This document shows positions 15,609-23,395 of a stretch of DNA of 64,000 nucleotides, one piece after another. Under the pieces are notes generated by a model, which saw only the letters and a list, made by a program, of their open reading frames with translations, searched no databases and was not told where the DNA came from. How positions within the stretch are numbered: position 1 is the stretch's first letter; each line of letters opens with the position of its first letter. Both the position numbers and the translations under genes were made by a program. Source of the stretch: Actinoplanes sp. DH11 (GTDB lineage Bacteria > Actinomycetota > Actinomycetes > Mycobacteriales > Micromonosporaceae); the NCBI RefSeq assembly GCF_020873875.1, contig NZ_JAHWGU010000002.1, positions 409,697-473,696 of the forward strand. Direction: 5' to 3'.

Positions 15609-16580
15609 ATGTTCACTGAGCTGGGTCTGACCACATGGGACGAGACGGTCTATCGAGCAATGCTCCACAGTCCGCGGGCCGGGGTGGCGCAGCTCGCCGC
15701 GCAGCTCGCCGCCGACGAAGCGGCGATTCGCGAAGCACTCGACCGGCTTCTCGATCTGGCGTTGGTGCGCAGTTCGGACGACGGGTTGTCGGTGGTCCGG
15801 CCACTGGCCGGCCTGACGTCGCTGCTGGACCGCGCGGAACGCGAGATCACTCTCCGGCAGCGCCAGCTGGAAGCGACACGGGTGTCGATCACCAGCTTCG
15901 CCACCGAGTTCTCCCACCAGGCCGACGTCGACCTGATCGTCCGGCTGGAAGGCATCGACGCGGTCCGGGACCGGCTCATCGAGCTGGCACAGGAGGCGGA
16001 GCGGGACTGCCTGAGCTTCAACAGCGGCGGCGCGCAGGCGCCGGACATCATCGACGCCGAGAAGCCGCTCAACCAGCTCGCCCTCGAACGCGGCGTGCAG
16101 ATCCGCGACCTGTACCAGGAGAGCTTCCGCAACGATCCCGGCACGCTGGCGCACGCCGAGTGGATGTCCGGACTCGGCGGACACTCCCGGACCGTGCCGA
16201 CCCTGCCGATGCGCCTGGTCATCGTCGACCAGCGGACCGCTCTCGTACCCATCGACCCGGCTGACCCGCGCGCCGGCGCCCTGGAGATCAGCACACCGGG
16301 CGTGGTGGCCGGGCTGATCGCCCTCTTCGAACAGGTCTGGGCGTCGGGCCGCCCGTTCGGCGAGCCGGACGCTCCCGGCCAGGACGGCCTGACCAGCTAC
16401 GAGCGGAGCCTGCTGGAACTGCTCGCCGAGGGACACACCGACGAGTCGGCCGGCCGCAAACTGGCGATCTCCACCCGCAGCGTCCAGCGGACCATGATGG
16501 CCCTGACCCAGCGCCTCGGCGTGAGCAGCCGGTTCCAGGCCGGCGTCGAGGCGACCCGCAAGGGATGGGTGCGTCAGTAG
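15609..16580 (+). CDS. TrmB-like N-terminus fused to LuxR-type HTH regulator
   Basis: The 323-residue protein begins with a TrmB-like winged helix (ELGLTTWDETVYRAMLHSP, then LDRLLDLALV). A coiled segment (residues about 80-100) and a phospholipase-D-like sensor core (LIVRLEGIDAVRDRLIEL; LPMRLVIVDQRTALVPID) follow. It ends in a LuxR helix-turn-helix (LTSYERSLLELLAEGHTDES, then STRSVQRTMMALTQRLG). This architecture is common in streptomycetes and actinoplanetes, with ligands largely unknown. It lies between a divergent small-peptide pair and the downstream acylase gene, either of which might be its target. Confidence 0.85.
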   Translation: MFTELGLTTWDETVYRAMLHSPRAGVAQLAAQLAADEAAIREALDRLLDLALVRSSDDGLSVVRPLAGLTSLLDRAEREITLRQRQLEATRVSITSFATEFSHQADVDLIVRLEGIDAVRDRLIELAQEAERDCLSFNSGGAQAPDIIDAEKPLNQLALERGVQIRDLYQESFRNDPGTLAHAEWMSGLGGHSRTVPTLPMRLVIVDQRTALVPIDPADPRAGALEISTPGVVAGLIALFEQVWASGRPFGEPDAPGQDGLTSYERSLLELLAEGHTDESAGRKLAISTRSVQRTMMALTQRLGVSSRFQAGVEATRKGWVRQ

Positions 16581-16721
16581 AACGACTGCGATTGATGGGC
16601 TTGATTGCTTCAACAGCCCAGCGCGCGATGAGAGTATGTGGCGGCAGAGCAAGACAGCCGGAAGCTCGGCGGTGGCGAGCGATGGAGCCGCCGGGCATCG
16701 CATCGAGGGGGAGATGCTGCC

Positions 16722-19085
16722 GTGACGTCCTTGTCCGTGCGCCTGAAAGCAGCGCTGGTCGCCGTCGGAGTGGTCGTGGCGAGCGCAGCCGTACCGTCGC
16801 CCGCTTCCGGCACGAAGCATGACGGCGGCTATTCGGCCCTGATCCGCCGGGCCTCCTACGGCGTCCCGCACATCACCGCCGACGACTTCGGCAGCCTCGG
16901 TTTCGGCGTCGGCCACGTGCAGGCCGAGGACAACATCTGCGTGATCGCCGAGAGTGTGGTGACGGCCAACGGTGAGCGGTCGCGGTGGTTCGGTGCGGCC
17001 GGGCCGGACGACGCCAACGTGCGCAGCGACCTCTTCTACCGCAAGGCGATCGACGATCGTGTCGCCGAGCGGCTGCTCCAGGGGCGCCGTGACGGTGTGC
17101 AGTCACCGTCCGACGACGTCCGTGACCAGATCCGCGGCTTCGTCGCCGGCTACAACCATTTCCTGCGCCGTACCGGCGTGCAACGCCTCACCGATCCGGC
17201 GTGCCGCGGCAAGGCCTGGGTGCGCCCGCTCACCGAGATCGACGTGTGGCGTACGTCGTGGGACAGCATGGTCCGGGCCGGCTCCCGGGCACTGCTCGAC
17301 GGCATCGTCACCGCGACGCCACCGACAGCCGCCGGGCCCGCGGCGGCCCCGGAGACTCCTGACGCCGCCGCGGTCGTTGCCGCTCTCGACGGGGCGAGCG
17401 CCGGCATCGGCAGCAACGCCTACGGCCTCGGCGCGCAGGCCACCACGAACGGCAACGGGATGGTGCTGGCCAACCCGCACTTCCCGTGGCAGGGCGCCGA
17501 ACGGTTCTACCGGATGCACCTCAAGGTCCCCGGCCGCTACGACGTCGAGGGTGCCGCGCTGATCGGCGACCCGATCATCGAGATCGGGCACAACCGCACC
17601 GTCGCCTGGAGCCACACCGTCTCCACCGCGCGCCGGTTCGTGTGGCACCGCCTGAGCCTCGTGTCCGGGGACCCCACCTCCTACTACGTCGACGGCCGGC
17701 CCGAGCGGATGGGCACCCGCACGGTGACGGTGCAGACCGGCAGCGGCGCGGTCAGCCGTACTTTCCACGACACCCGCTACGGCCCGGTGGCCGTGGTGCC
17801 GGGCACCTTCGACTGGACGCCGGCCACCGCGTACGCCATCACCGACGTCAACGCGGCCAACAACCGCGCCTTCGACGGGTGGTTGCGGATGGGCCAGGCC
17901 AAGGACGTCCGAGCGCTCAAGCAGGTTCTCGACCGGTACCAGTTCCTGCCCTGGGTCAACGTGATCGCGGCCGACGCGCGCGGCGAGGCGCTCTACGGCG
18001 ATCATTCGGTCGTTCCCCGGGTGACCGATGCGCTCGCGACCGCCTGCATCCCGGCGCCGTTCCAGCCGCTCTACGCCGCCAGCGGCCAGGCGGTCCTGGA
18101 CGGCTCCCGGTCGGACTGCGGGCTCGGCGCCGACCCCGACGCCGCAGTCCCGGGCATTCTCGGCCCGGCCAACCTGCCGGTGCGGTTCCGCGACGACTAC
18201 GTCACCAACTCCAACGACAGTCACTGGCTGGCCAGCCCGGCGGCGCCGCTGGAGGGCTTCCCGCGGATCCTCGGCAGCGAACGCACCCAGCGCAGCCTGC
18301 GTACCCGGCTCGGGCTCGACCAGATCCAGCAGCGCCTCGCCGGCACGGACGGCCTGCGCGGCAAGGGCTTCACCACCGCCCGCCTCTGGAACGTCACGTT
18401 CGGCAACCGGGTGCACGGCGCCGAACTTGTCCGCGACGACCTGGTCGCGCTCTGCCGCCGGGAGCCGACCGCGACCGCCTCGAACGGCGCGACCGTCGAT
18501 CTCACCGCGGCCTGCGAGGCGCTGTCCCGCTTCGACCTGCGTGTCGACCTGGACAGCCGGGGCGCGCACCTGTTCACCGAGTTCGCCTTGGCGGGCGGAA
18601 TCAGGTTCGCCGACACCTTCGACGCCACCGACCCGGTGCGCACACCGCGCCGTCTCAACACCACAGATCCACGGGTACGGGCAGCGCTCGCCGACGCCGT
18701 GCAACGGCTCGCCGGCATCCCGCTCGACGCGAAGCTGGGCGACATCCACACCGACAGCCGTGGCGAACGGCGCATCCCCATCCACGGCGGCCGCGGCGAG
18801 GCCGGCGTCTTCAACGTGATCACCAACCCGCTCGTGCCGGGCGTGGGGTACCCGCAGGTCGTACACGGAACGTCGTTCGTGATGGCGGTCGAGCTCGGCC
18901 GCAACGGCCCGTCGGGCCGGCAGATCCTGACCTATTCACAGTCGACGAACCCGAACTCACCCTGGTACGCCGACCAGACCCAGCTCTACTCGCGGAAGGG
19001 CTGGGACACCATCAAGTACACCGAGGCGCAGATCGCGGCCGACCCGAACCTGCGCGTCTTCCGGGTGACGCAGCGGGGACGCTGA
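16722..19085 (+). CDS. aac: Aculeacin A acylase homologue (penicillin-acylase family)
   Basis: The 787-residue precursor closely follows Actinoplanes utahensis aculeacin A acylase along its whole length, as I recall that protein. It has a signal peptide ending near PSPASG, then HDGGYSALIRRASYGVPHIT at the alpha-subunit start. The Ntn-hydrolase cleavage site is Gly230-Ser231 (SAGIGSNAYGLG). Ser231 becomes the N-terminal nucleophile after self-processing into alpha and beta chains. The known enzyme removes the fatty acyl tail from echinocandin-type lipopeptides and can act on acyl-homoserine lactones. GTG at 16722 with GGGGGAG upstream is preferred over the longer frame beginning at 16638, which adds non-signal-like residues. 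The gene is the main taxonomic clue in the window. Confidence 0.95.
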   Translation: MTSLSVRLKAALVAVGVVVASAAVPSPASGTKHDGGYSALIRRASYGVPHITADDFGSLGFGVGHVQAEDNICVIAESVVTANGERSRWFGAAGPDDANVRSDLFYRKAIDDRVAERLLQGRRDGVQSPSDDVRDQIRGFVAGYNHFLRRTGVQRLTDPACRGKAWVRPLTEIDVWRTSWDSMVRAGSRALLDGIVTATPPTAAGPAAAPETPDAAAVVAALDGASAGIGSNAYGLGAQATTNGNGMVLANPHFPWQGAERFYRMHLKVPGRYDVEGAALIGDPIIEIGHNRTVAWSHTVSTARRFVWHRLSLVSGDPTSYYVDGRPERMGTRTVTVQTGSGAVSRTFHDTRYGPVAVVPGTFDWTPATAYAITDVNAANNRAFDGWLRMGQAKDVRALKQVLDRYQFLPWVNVIAADARGEALYGDHSVVPRVTDALATACIPAPFQPLYAASGQAVLDGSRSDCGLGADPDAAVPGILGPANLPVRFRDDYVTNSNDSHWLASPAAPLEGFPRILGSERTQRSLRTRLGLDQIQQRLAGTDGLRGKGFTTARLWNVTFGNRVHGAELVRDDLVALCRREPTATASNGATVDLTAACEALSRFDLRVDLDSRGAHLFTEFALAGGIRFADTFDATDPVRTPRRLNTTDPRVRAALADAVQRLAGIPLDAKLGDIHTDSRGERRIPIHGGRGEAGVFNVITNPLVPGVGYPQVVHGTSFVMAVELGRNGPSGRQILTYSQSTNPNSPWYADQTQLYSRKGWDTIKYTEAQIAADPNLRVFRVTQRGR

Positions 19086-19209
19086 CACACGTACGGGCCG
19101 AGCGGGCGGACACCGGCGGCGACGGCGCTGAACCCTGAGCTTCGCTCGCCGGACGCTCGGGGGCTCCCATCCACGCACGGACGGGCCCGTCGAGGACGGA
19201 AGCGCCGTC

Positions 19210-20829
19210 TCAGGAACGTCTCGGCTCGCGGCTCTCCCAGAAGAGTCTTTCCGGCCGGTCCGGGTCGAGAACGATCTTGCATCGGGCGTCGATCCACATC
19301 GTGGCACGGCTGTTCGGCGTGTAGGCCGGCCACGCCGGCACCCGCGGCGCGTTCGGGCGGCCGTCGCGGGCGAAGCCCGCCCACAGCGCGCTCATGTGCC
19401 GGGCGGTCGCCCGCTCGCCGGCCGGCTGGTCGTCGGGGGTGTTGGCGAGCTTCAGGGGGATGTCGGCGGCGTGCGGCGACCCGAGCGGGAAGTCGGTGCC
19501 CGGCACGAGGGCCGGGTCCGGGTAGGCGAGCTGATACATGTACACCGGTGCCCGGCGCTGCGCGACCTTGGCTTCGGCGATCTTGATGGCGTCGCGCCAG
19601 ATCGGTGAGGTGGTGATCGCGAAGTAGAGCTGCGCCGGAGTGGCGGCGGGCCGCGACGTGCGGAAGGTGGCGATGATCCGGTCGAGTTCGGTGCCCTGGT
19701 AGGTGCGGCTCAGCTCGCGGCGCAGGCCTGCGTCGTCGATGCGGAAGATGTCCGGTGGGCCGAACAGACTGAAGAAGACTGTCTCGTCGCGGGTGGTGCC
19801 GACCATCAGCGGCTTGCCGGCGGACCAGGGTGCGGCGCCGTCGGCGAACGGGTGGCGCGGGATGACGTGGCCGTCGACGAAGGCGCCGAAGCCGGGCAGC
19901 GGGTCGGGTTCGCCCCACGGCGCGACACCGTTCGCGGCCTCGGACTGCTGAATCTCCAGCAACCGGGCGGCCGGGATCTCGTGCAAGCGAGGGATGTCCG
20001 CCCGGGTCAGGCCGAGCAGGTGCAGGGTGCGCTCGGCGCGGGCGCCTGCGCCGTCGCGGGTGGGGAAGCGCAGCGGCGCGGCGCTCTCGATCGACGCCTT
20101 GTGGAACAGCCGGGCCGCGGACGGCATGGTGCAGACGGCTGCGGTCTTGGCGCCGCCGCCACTCTCGCCCCAGACCATGATGTTGTCCGGATCGCCGCCG
20201 AAGTTGTCGATGTTCTCCGCCGTCCAGCGCAGCGCGGCGCGGATGTCCAGCATGCCCTGGTTCGCGGCGTAGTCAGCACGGGTGAGGTCGTCGAGGAACA
20301 GGTAACCGAGCAGTCCCAGCCGATGGTTGGACTCGACGACCACCACGTCGTAGAGCTTGGCCAGGCGGCTGCCGTCCTGACCGGTGGCGGAGCCGGAGCC
20401 GATCATGTAGCCGCCGCCGTGGTTGTAGAACATCACCGGCCGGCGCCGGCGGTCGGCTGCCGGGGTCCAGATGTTGAGGTAGAGGCAGTCCTCCGACGGT
20501 GCCGGCATCCGGCCGTTGCCGGTCGGCCCCATCTCACCGCCCGGCGCCTGGAAGGCCGGGTGGGGGAAGTCGACCGCGTCACGCACGCCGGACCACGGCC
20601 GGGGCGGCTTCGGGGCCCGGAAACGCAGCTCGCCCAGTGGCGGGGTCGCATAGGGGACGCCGAGAAACTTGACGATGCCGTCCTCGCGCCGCCCGCGCAC
20701 CCGGCCGTAGCGGGTGGCCGCGACGTCGCGTCGTCCGCCGTGGGCGTGCGCCGGCGCCGGCATGCTGACGGCGGCGGCCACGGACAGCGACCCGCCGATC
20801 AAGGTTCTCCGGGTCATTCGCGTATCCAT
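19210..20829 (-). CDS. Secreted type-B carboxylesterase
   Basis: The 539-residue precursor has a twin-arginine-like signal (MTRRTLIGGSLSVAAA, cleavage near AHAHG) and a full type-B carboxylesterase fold. Visible features are the EDCLYLNIWTP signature, the HGGGY oxyanion loop and nucleophile Ser223 in GESGGG. An acidic residue (around TRDETVFF) and a His near SPHAADIPL complete the likely triad. It hydrolyses carboxylic esters; the substrate is unknown. It is divergent from a cutinase-like gene across a 323-bp region carrying three evenly spaced AACGTT operators. Joint control of two secreted esterases is therefore plausible. Confidence 0.9.
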   Translation of the reverse strand: MDTRMTRRTLIGGSLSVAAAVSMPAPAHAHGGRRDVAATRYGRVRGRREDGIVKFLGVPYATPPLGELRFRAPKPPRPWSGVRDAVDFPHPAFQAPGGEMGPTGNGRMPAPSEDCLYLNIWTPAADRRRRPVMFYNHGGGYMIGSGSATGQDGSRLAKLYDVVVVESNHRLGLLGYLFLDDLTRADYAANQGMLDIRAALRWTAENIDNFGGDPDNIMVWGESGGGAKTAAVCTMPSAARLFHKASIESAAPLRFPTRDGAGARAERTLHLLGLTRADIPRLHEIPAARLLEIQQSEAANGVAPWGEPDPLPGFGAFVDGHVIPRHPFADGAAPWSAGKPLMVGTTRDETVFFSLFGPPDIFRIDDAGLRRELSRTYQGTELDRIIATFRTSRPAATPAQLYFAITTSPIWRDAIKIAEAKVAQRRAPVYMYQLAYPDPALVPGTDFPLGSPHAADIPLKLANTPDDQPAGERATARHMSALWAGFARDGRPNAPRVPAWPAYTPNSRATMWIDARCKIVLDPDRPERLFWESREPRRS

Positions 20830-20868
20830 GATCAGACCTCTTCTTTCCGGACATCGCCGTTAGTGATT

Positions 20869-21082
20869 GTTTTGTAACGTTTCATCGAGTGGGGTGGGCG
20901 CGCGCCGGCTGTTGGCATTGATTGACGCACGCAGCGGCCCCCACGGATGCCGCAGGGCCTCATCGCTGGACAACGTTTCTCGCGTGTTAGCCGAACATAG
21001 ACATCGTTACCTCGACGGTCAAGGCGGATTCGAGCGGTTGAGCGAATGTTTGCCGCTTGACGTGGATAACGTTTTTCATCCA
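20869..21082. promoter_or_regulatory. Three AACGTT operator cores spaced exactly 96 bp
   Basis: AACGTT cores lie at 20876-20881, 20972-20977 and 21068-21073. The third sits in an imperfect palindrome, TGGATAACGTTTTTCATCCA (21063-21082). LacI-family operators have this central CG pattern. The sites occupy the divergent gap between the carboxylesterase and cutinase-like genes; no regulator gene is adjacent. Apart from these sites the 323-bp gap shows no gene. Confidence 0.6.
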
Positions 21083-21152
21083 GCATCATCGATGTCCTAC
21101 TCATGAAACAGCGGCTGGCGAGTAGCCGCAGCCACGCCCCAGGAGGAACCCG

Positions 21153-22091
21153 ATGTCAGACGAGAACCGCATGCCGTCCGCGAGCCGGCGGTCATCGATC
21201 ACGCTCGTACGACGAGCACTCACCGCGATCGCCCTCACCGCCGGCCTGGCCGCCACCTCTGCGGCGCAGCCCGCCTCGGCCGCAGCCAATCCGTACCAGC
21301 GCGGCCCGGCCCCGACCGCCGCAAGCGTGGCAGCGGTGACCGGACCGTTCGCCACCGCTTCGGTCAGCGTGCCGCGCGGCAACGGCTTCGGCGGCGGTGT
21401 CATCTACTACCCGACCGACACCAGCCAGGGAACCTTCGGCGGCCTCGCCATCTCCCCGGGCCTCAACGGCACCTGGCCCGGCATCGCCTGGCTCGGCTCG
21501 CGGCTGGCCAGTCAGGGTTTCATCGTGTTCGGGATCGAAACGAACAACCTCAACGACAGCCCCACCAGCCGCGGTACGCAACTGCTCGCGGCACTGGACT
21601 ACCTGGCGCAGCGCAGCTCGGTGCGCAGCCGGCTCGACCCGGGCAGACTCGCCGTCGCGGGACACTCCATGGGCGGCGGCGGCGCGCTCGACGCGGCCCT
21701 GCGGCGCCCGTCCCTCAAGGCCGCCATCGGCAACGCACCCTACCTGCCCTCGAACACCCTGGCCGGCAACCGGGTGCCGACGCTGATCTACGCGATGCAG
21801 AACGACACGCTCGTCCCACCGTCCCGGCTCACCAGCCTGTACAACACCATCCCGGCCACGACCGAGCGCGCTTACCTCGAGATCACCGGTGCCGGCCACA
21901 ACTACATCGGCCAGCCGAGCACCACCCTCGCCCGCACGATGATCCCCTGGCTGAAGATCTTCATCGACAACGACACCCGGTTCAGCCAGTTCCTCTGCCC
22001 GCTGGCGGACCAGTCGGGCATCCGGCAGTACCGCAGCAGCTGCCCCCTGGTGCCGGCCACGACCCGCGCCCTGACGGCCGCAGCGGGGTGA
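21153..22091 (+). CDS. Secreted cutinase/polyester-hydrolase-like enzyme
   Basis: The 312-residue precursor has a long signal region (cleavage near PASAAANPYQRGP). The mature protein follows the actinobacterial cutinase family that includes Thermobifida cutinases and LCC. It has NPYQRGPAPT at the start, nucleophile Ser172 in GHSMGGGG, Asp218 in QNDTLVPP, His249 in GAGHNYIG, a conserved FIDNDTRFSQFLCP stretch and a C-terminal Cys pair. Two substrate-cleft positions differ from PET-active relatives: the oxyanion/stacking Tyr in SPGYT is Leu104 (SPGLN), and the Trp in TPWH is Tyr197 (APYLP). Ester hydrolysis is sure; activity on polyesters is not. A good ribosome site (AGGAGGAACCCG) precedes the ATG. 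Confidence 0.9.
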   Translation: MSDENRMPSASRRSSITLVRRALTAIALTAGLAATSAAQPASAAANPYQRGPAPTAASVAAVTGPFATASVSVPRGNGFGGGVIYYPTDTSQGTFGGLAISPGLNGTWPGIAWLGSRLASQGFIVFGIETNNLNDSPTSRGTQLLAALDYLAQRSSVRSRLDPGRLAVAGHSMGGGGALDAALRRPSLKAAIGNAPYLPSNTLAGNRVPTLIYAMQNDTLVPPSRLTSLYNTIPATTERAYLEITGAGHNYIGQPSTTLARTMIPWLKIFIDNDTRFSQFLCPLADQSGIRQYRSSCPLVPATTRALTAAAG

Positions 22092-22120
22092 GAGCTCCAG
22101 TCCGCCCGGCGATCGGAGCG

Positions 22121-23334
22121 TCACGGCGTTGGCGTCCGCTCGTCGGGGTCGGGCAACGCGTCCAGGCGGCCGGTGCGGGCGAGGCGGGCGAAGGCGTGGG
22201 CGCTGGGTTTGGGCGTTCGGGAGAAGTCGTCCCCTACGGCGATGAGCCCGAACGTCGGCCGGTAGCCCTCGCTCCACTCGAAGTTGTCGAAGGCGGACCA
22301 ATGCAGGTAGCCGCGGACGTCGATACCTTCGGTGCGGGCCTGAGCCAGGGCGGCCAGGTGGGTGATGAGGTAGTCGAGACGTTCGGTGTCGTCGGTGGTG
22401 GCGATGCCGTTCTCGGTGACGTACAGCGGCAGGCCGGTTTTCGCGGCCCGGTGCAGCATCTGGCGCAGGCCGTCCGGGTGCACGGCCCAGCCCATCTGAG
22501 TCAGCGGCGTGCCGGGCGGTGGCGGGGCGAACAGGGTGGGCGAGGCCGGATCGACCCATTGTCTGCGGTAGTACTGCACGCCCAGCCAGTCGCCGGCATC
22601 AGGTCCGGTCAGTTCGTCGAGATGGCGGTCGACGATCTCGTACCGGATGGCCCGGAATCCCGCGGTCTCGGGTGCCTCGTCAGCCGGTTCCAGCAGGGGT
22701 AGCTGTACGGCGAGCCCGACCCGCGCGTCGCTGACGGCGCGGACGGCACGGACGGCGGCGAAGTGGGCGTCTAGCAGGACCTCGCCGACGCGGCGCCACT
22801 TCATCGGATTGGTGACTCCCGGTGGGTGGTAGCCCTCGAGATAGCCGTGCAGGGCGACCATCTGCGGCTCGTTGACGGTGCAGACGAACGGCACGAGGTC
22901 GCTCAGCTCGGCGGTGATGTGGCGGCAGTAGCGGGCGAAGGTGTCGACCGCGTCCGGGGCGAGCCAGCCACCGCGGGCAGCGAACCAGCGCGGCAGCGTG
23001 AAGTGGTGCAGGGTGACGAACGCGGTCATGCCGGTGCCGCGTAGTGCCGTCAGAACCCGTCGGTAGTGCAGAAGCGCGGCGCGACTGAACTCGCCGGGCG
23101 CGGGTTCGATACGTGACCATTCGATCGACAGCCGGTGGGTGTTGTGTCCCAGCGATGCCAGGAGCGCGAAGTCTTCGGCGTACCGGTGGAAATGGTCGAT
23201 GCCATCGCCGGACGACGCCCGCGCGAGCGACGCCGGGTCGTGTTCGAAGTCCCACCAGTCGTTGTTGGTGTTGCCGCCCTCGACCTGGTGGGCCGAGGTG
23301 GCGCTGCCCACAGGAAGTCGTCGGGGAAGTCCAC
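22121..23334 (-). pseudogene. GH1 beta-glucosidase with a one-base deletion near its start
   Basis: From 23311 to 22121 the frame encodes a nearly complete GH1 enzyme (SATSAHQVEGGNTNNDWW, acid/base Glu in CTVNEPQ, nucleophile Glu in YVTENGI, WSAFDNFEWSEGY). The true N-terminus, MDFPDDFLW with its own GTG (23334) and ribosome site, is in another frame. One G is missing in a GGG run near 23306-23310 (TGGGCAGC where TGGGGCAGC would restore the frame). A GTG at 23311 could start a shortened 396-residue protein that lacks the first beta strand. This could be a sequencing error or a real frameshift. It is last in the rhamnoside operon and would release glucose after rhamnose removal. Confidence 0.85.
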
Positions 23335-23395
23335 GTGGTGCCTCTCGCCGTGACCGGGCCGGCCTCCGCGGACGGTGCGGAGGCCGGGCCGGGTC

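Noticed and set aside
16638..16721. Earlier start for the acylase
   Set aside because: It would place a charged stretch before the signal peptide; GTG 16722 gives the known precursor length.
17103..18866. Long leftward frame opposite the acylase gene
   Set aside because: It is an antisense shadow of a strongly conserved gene.
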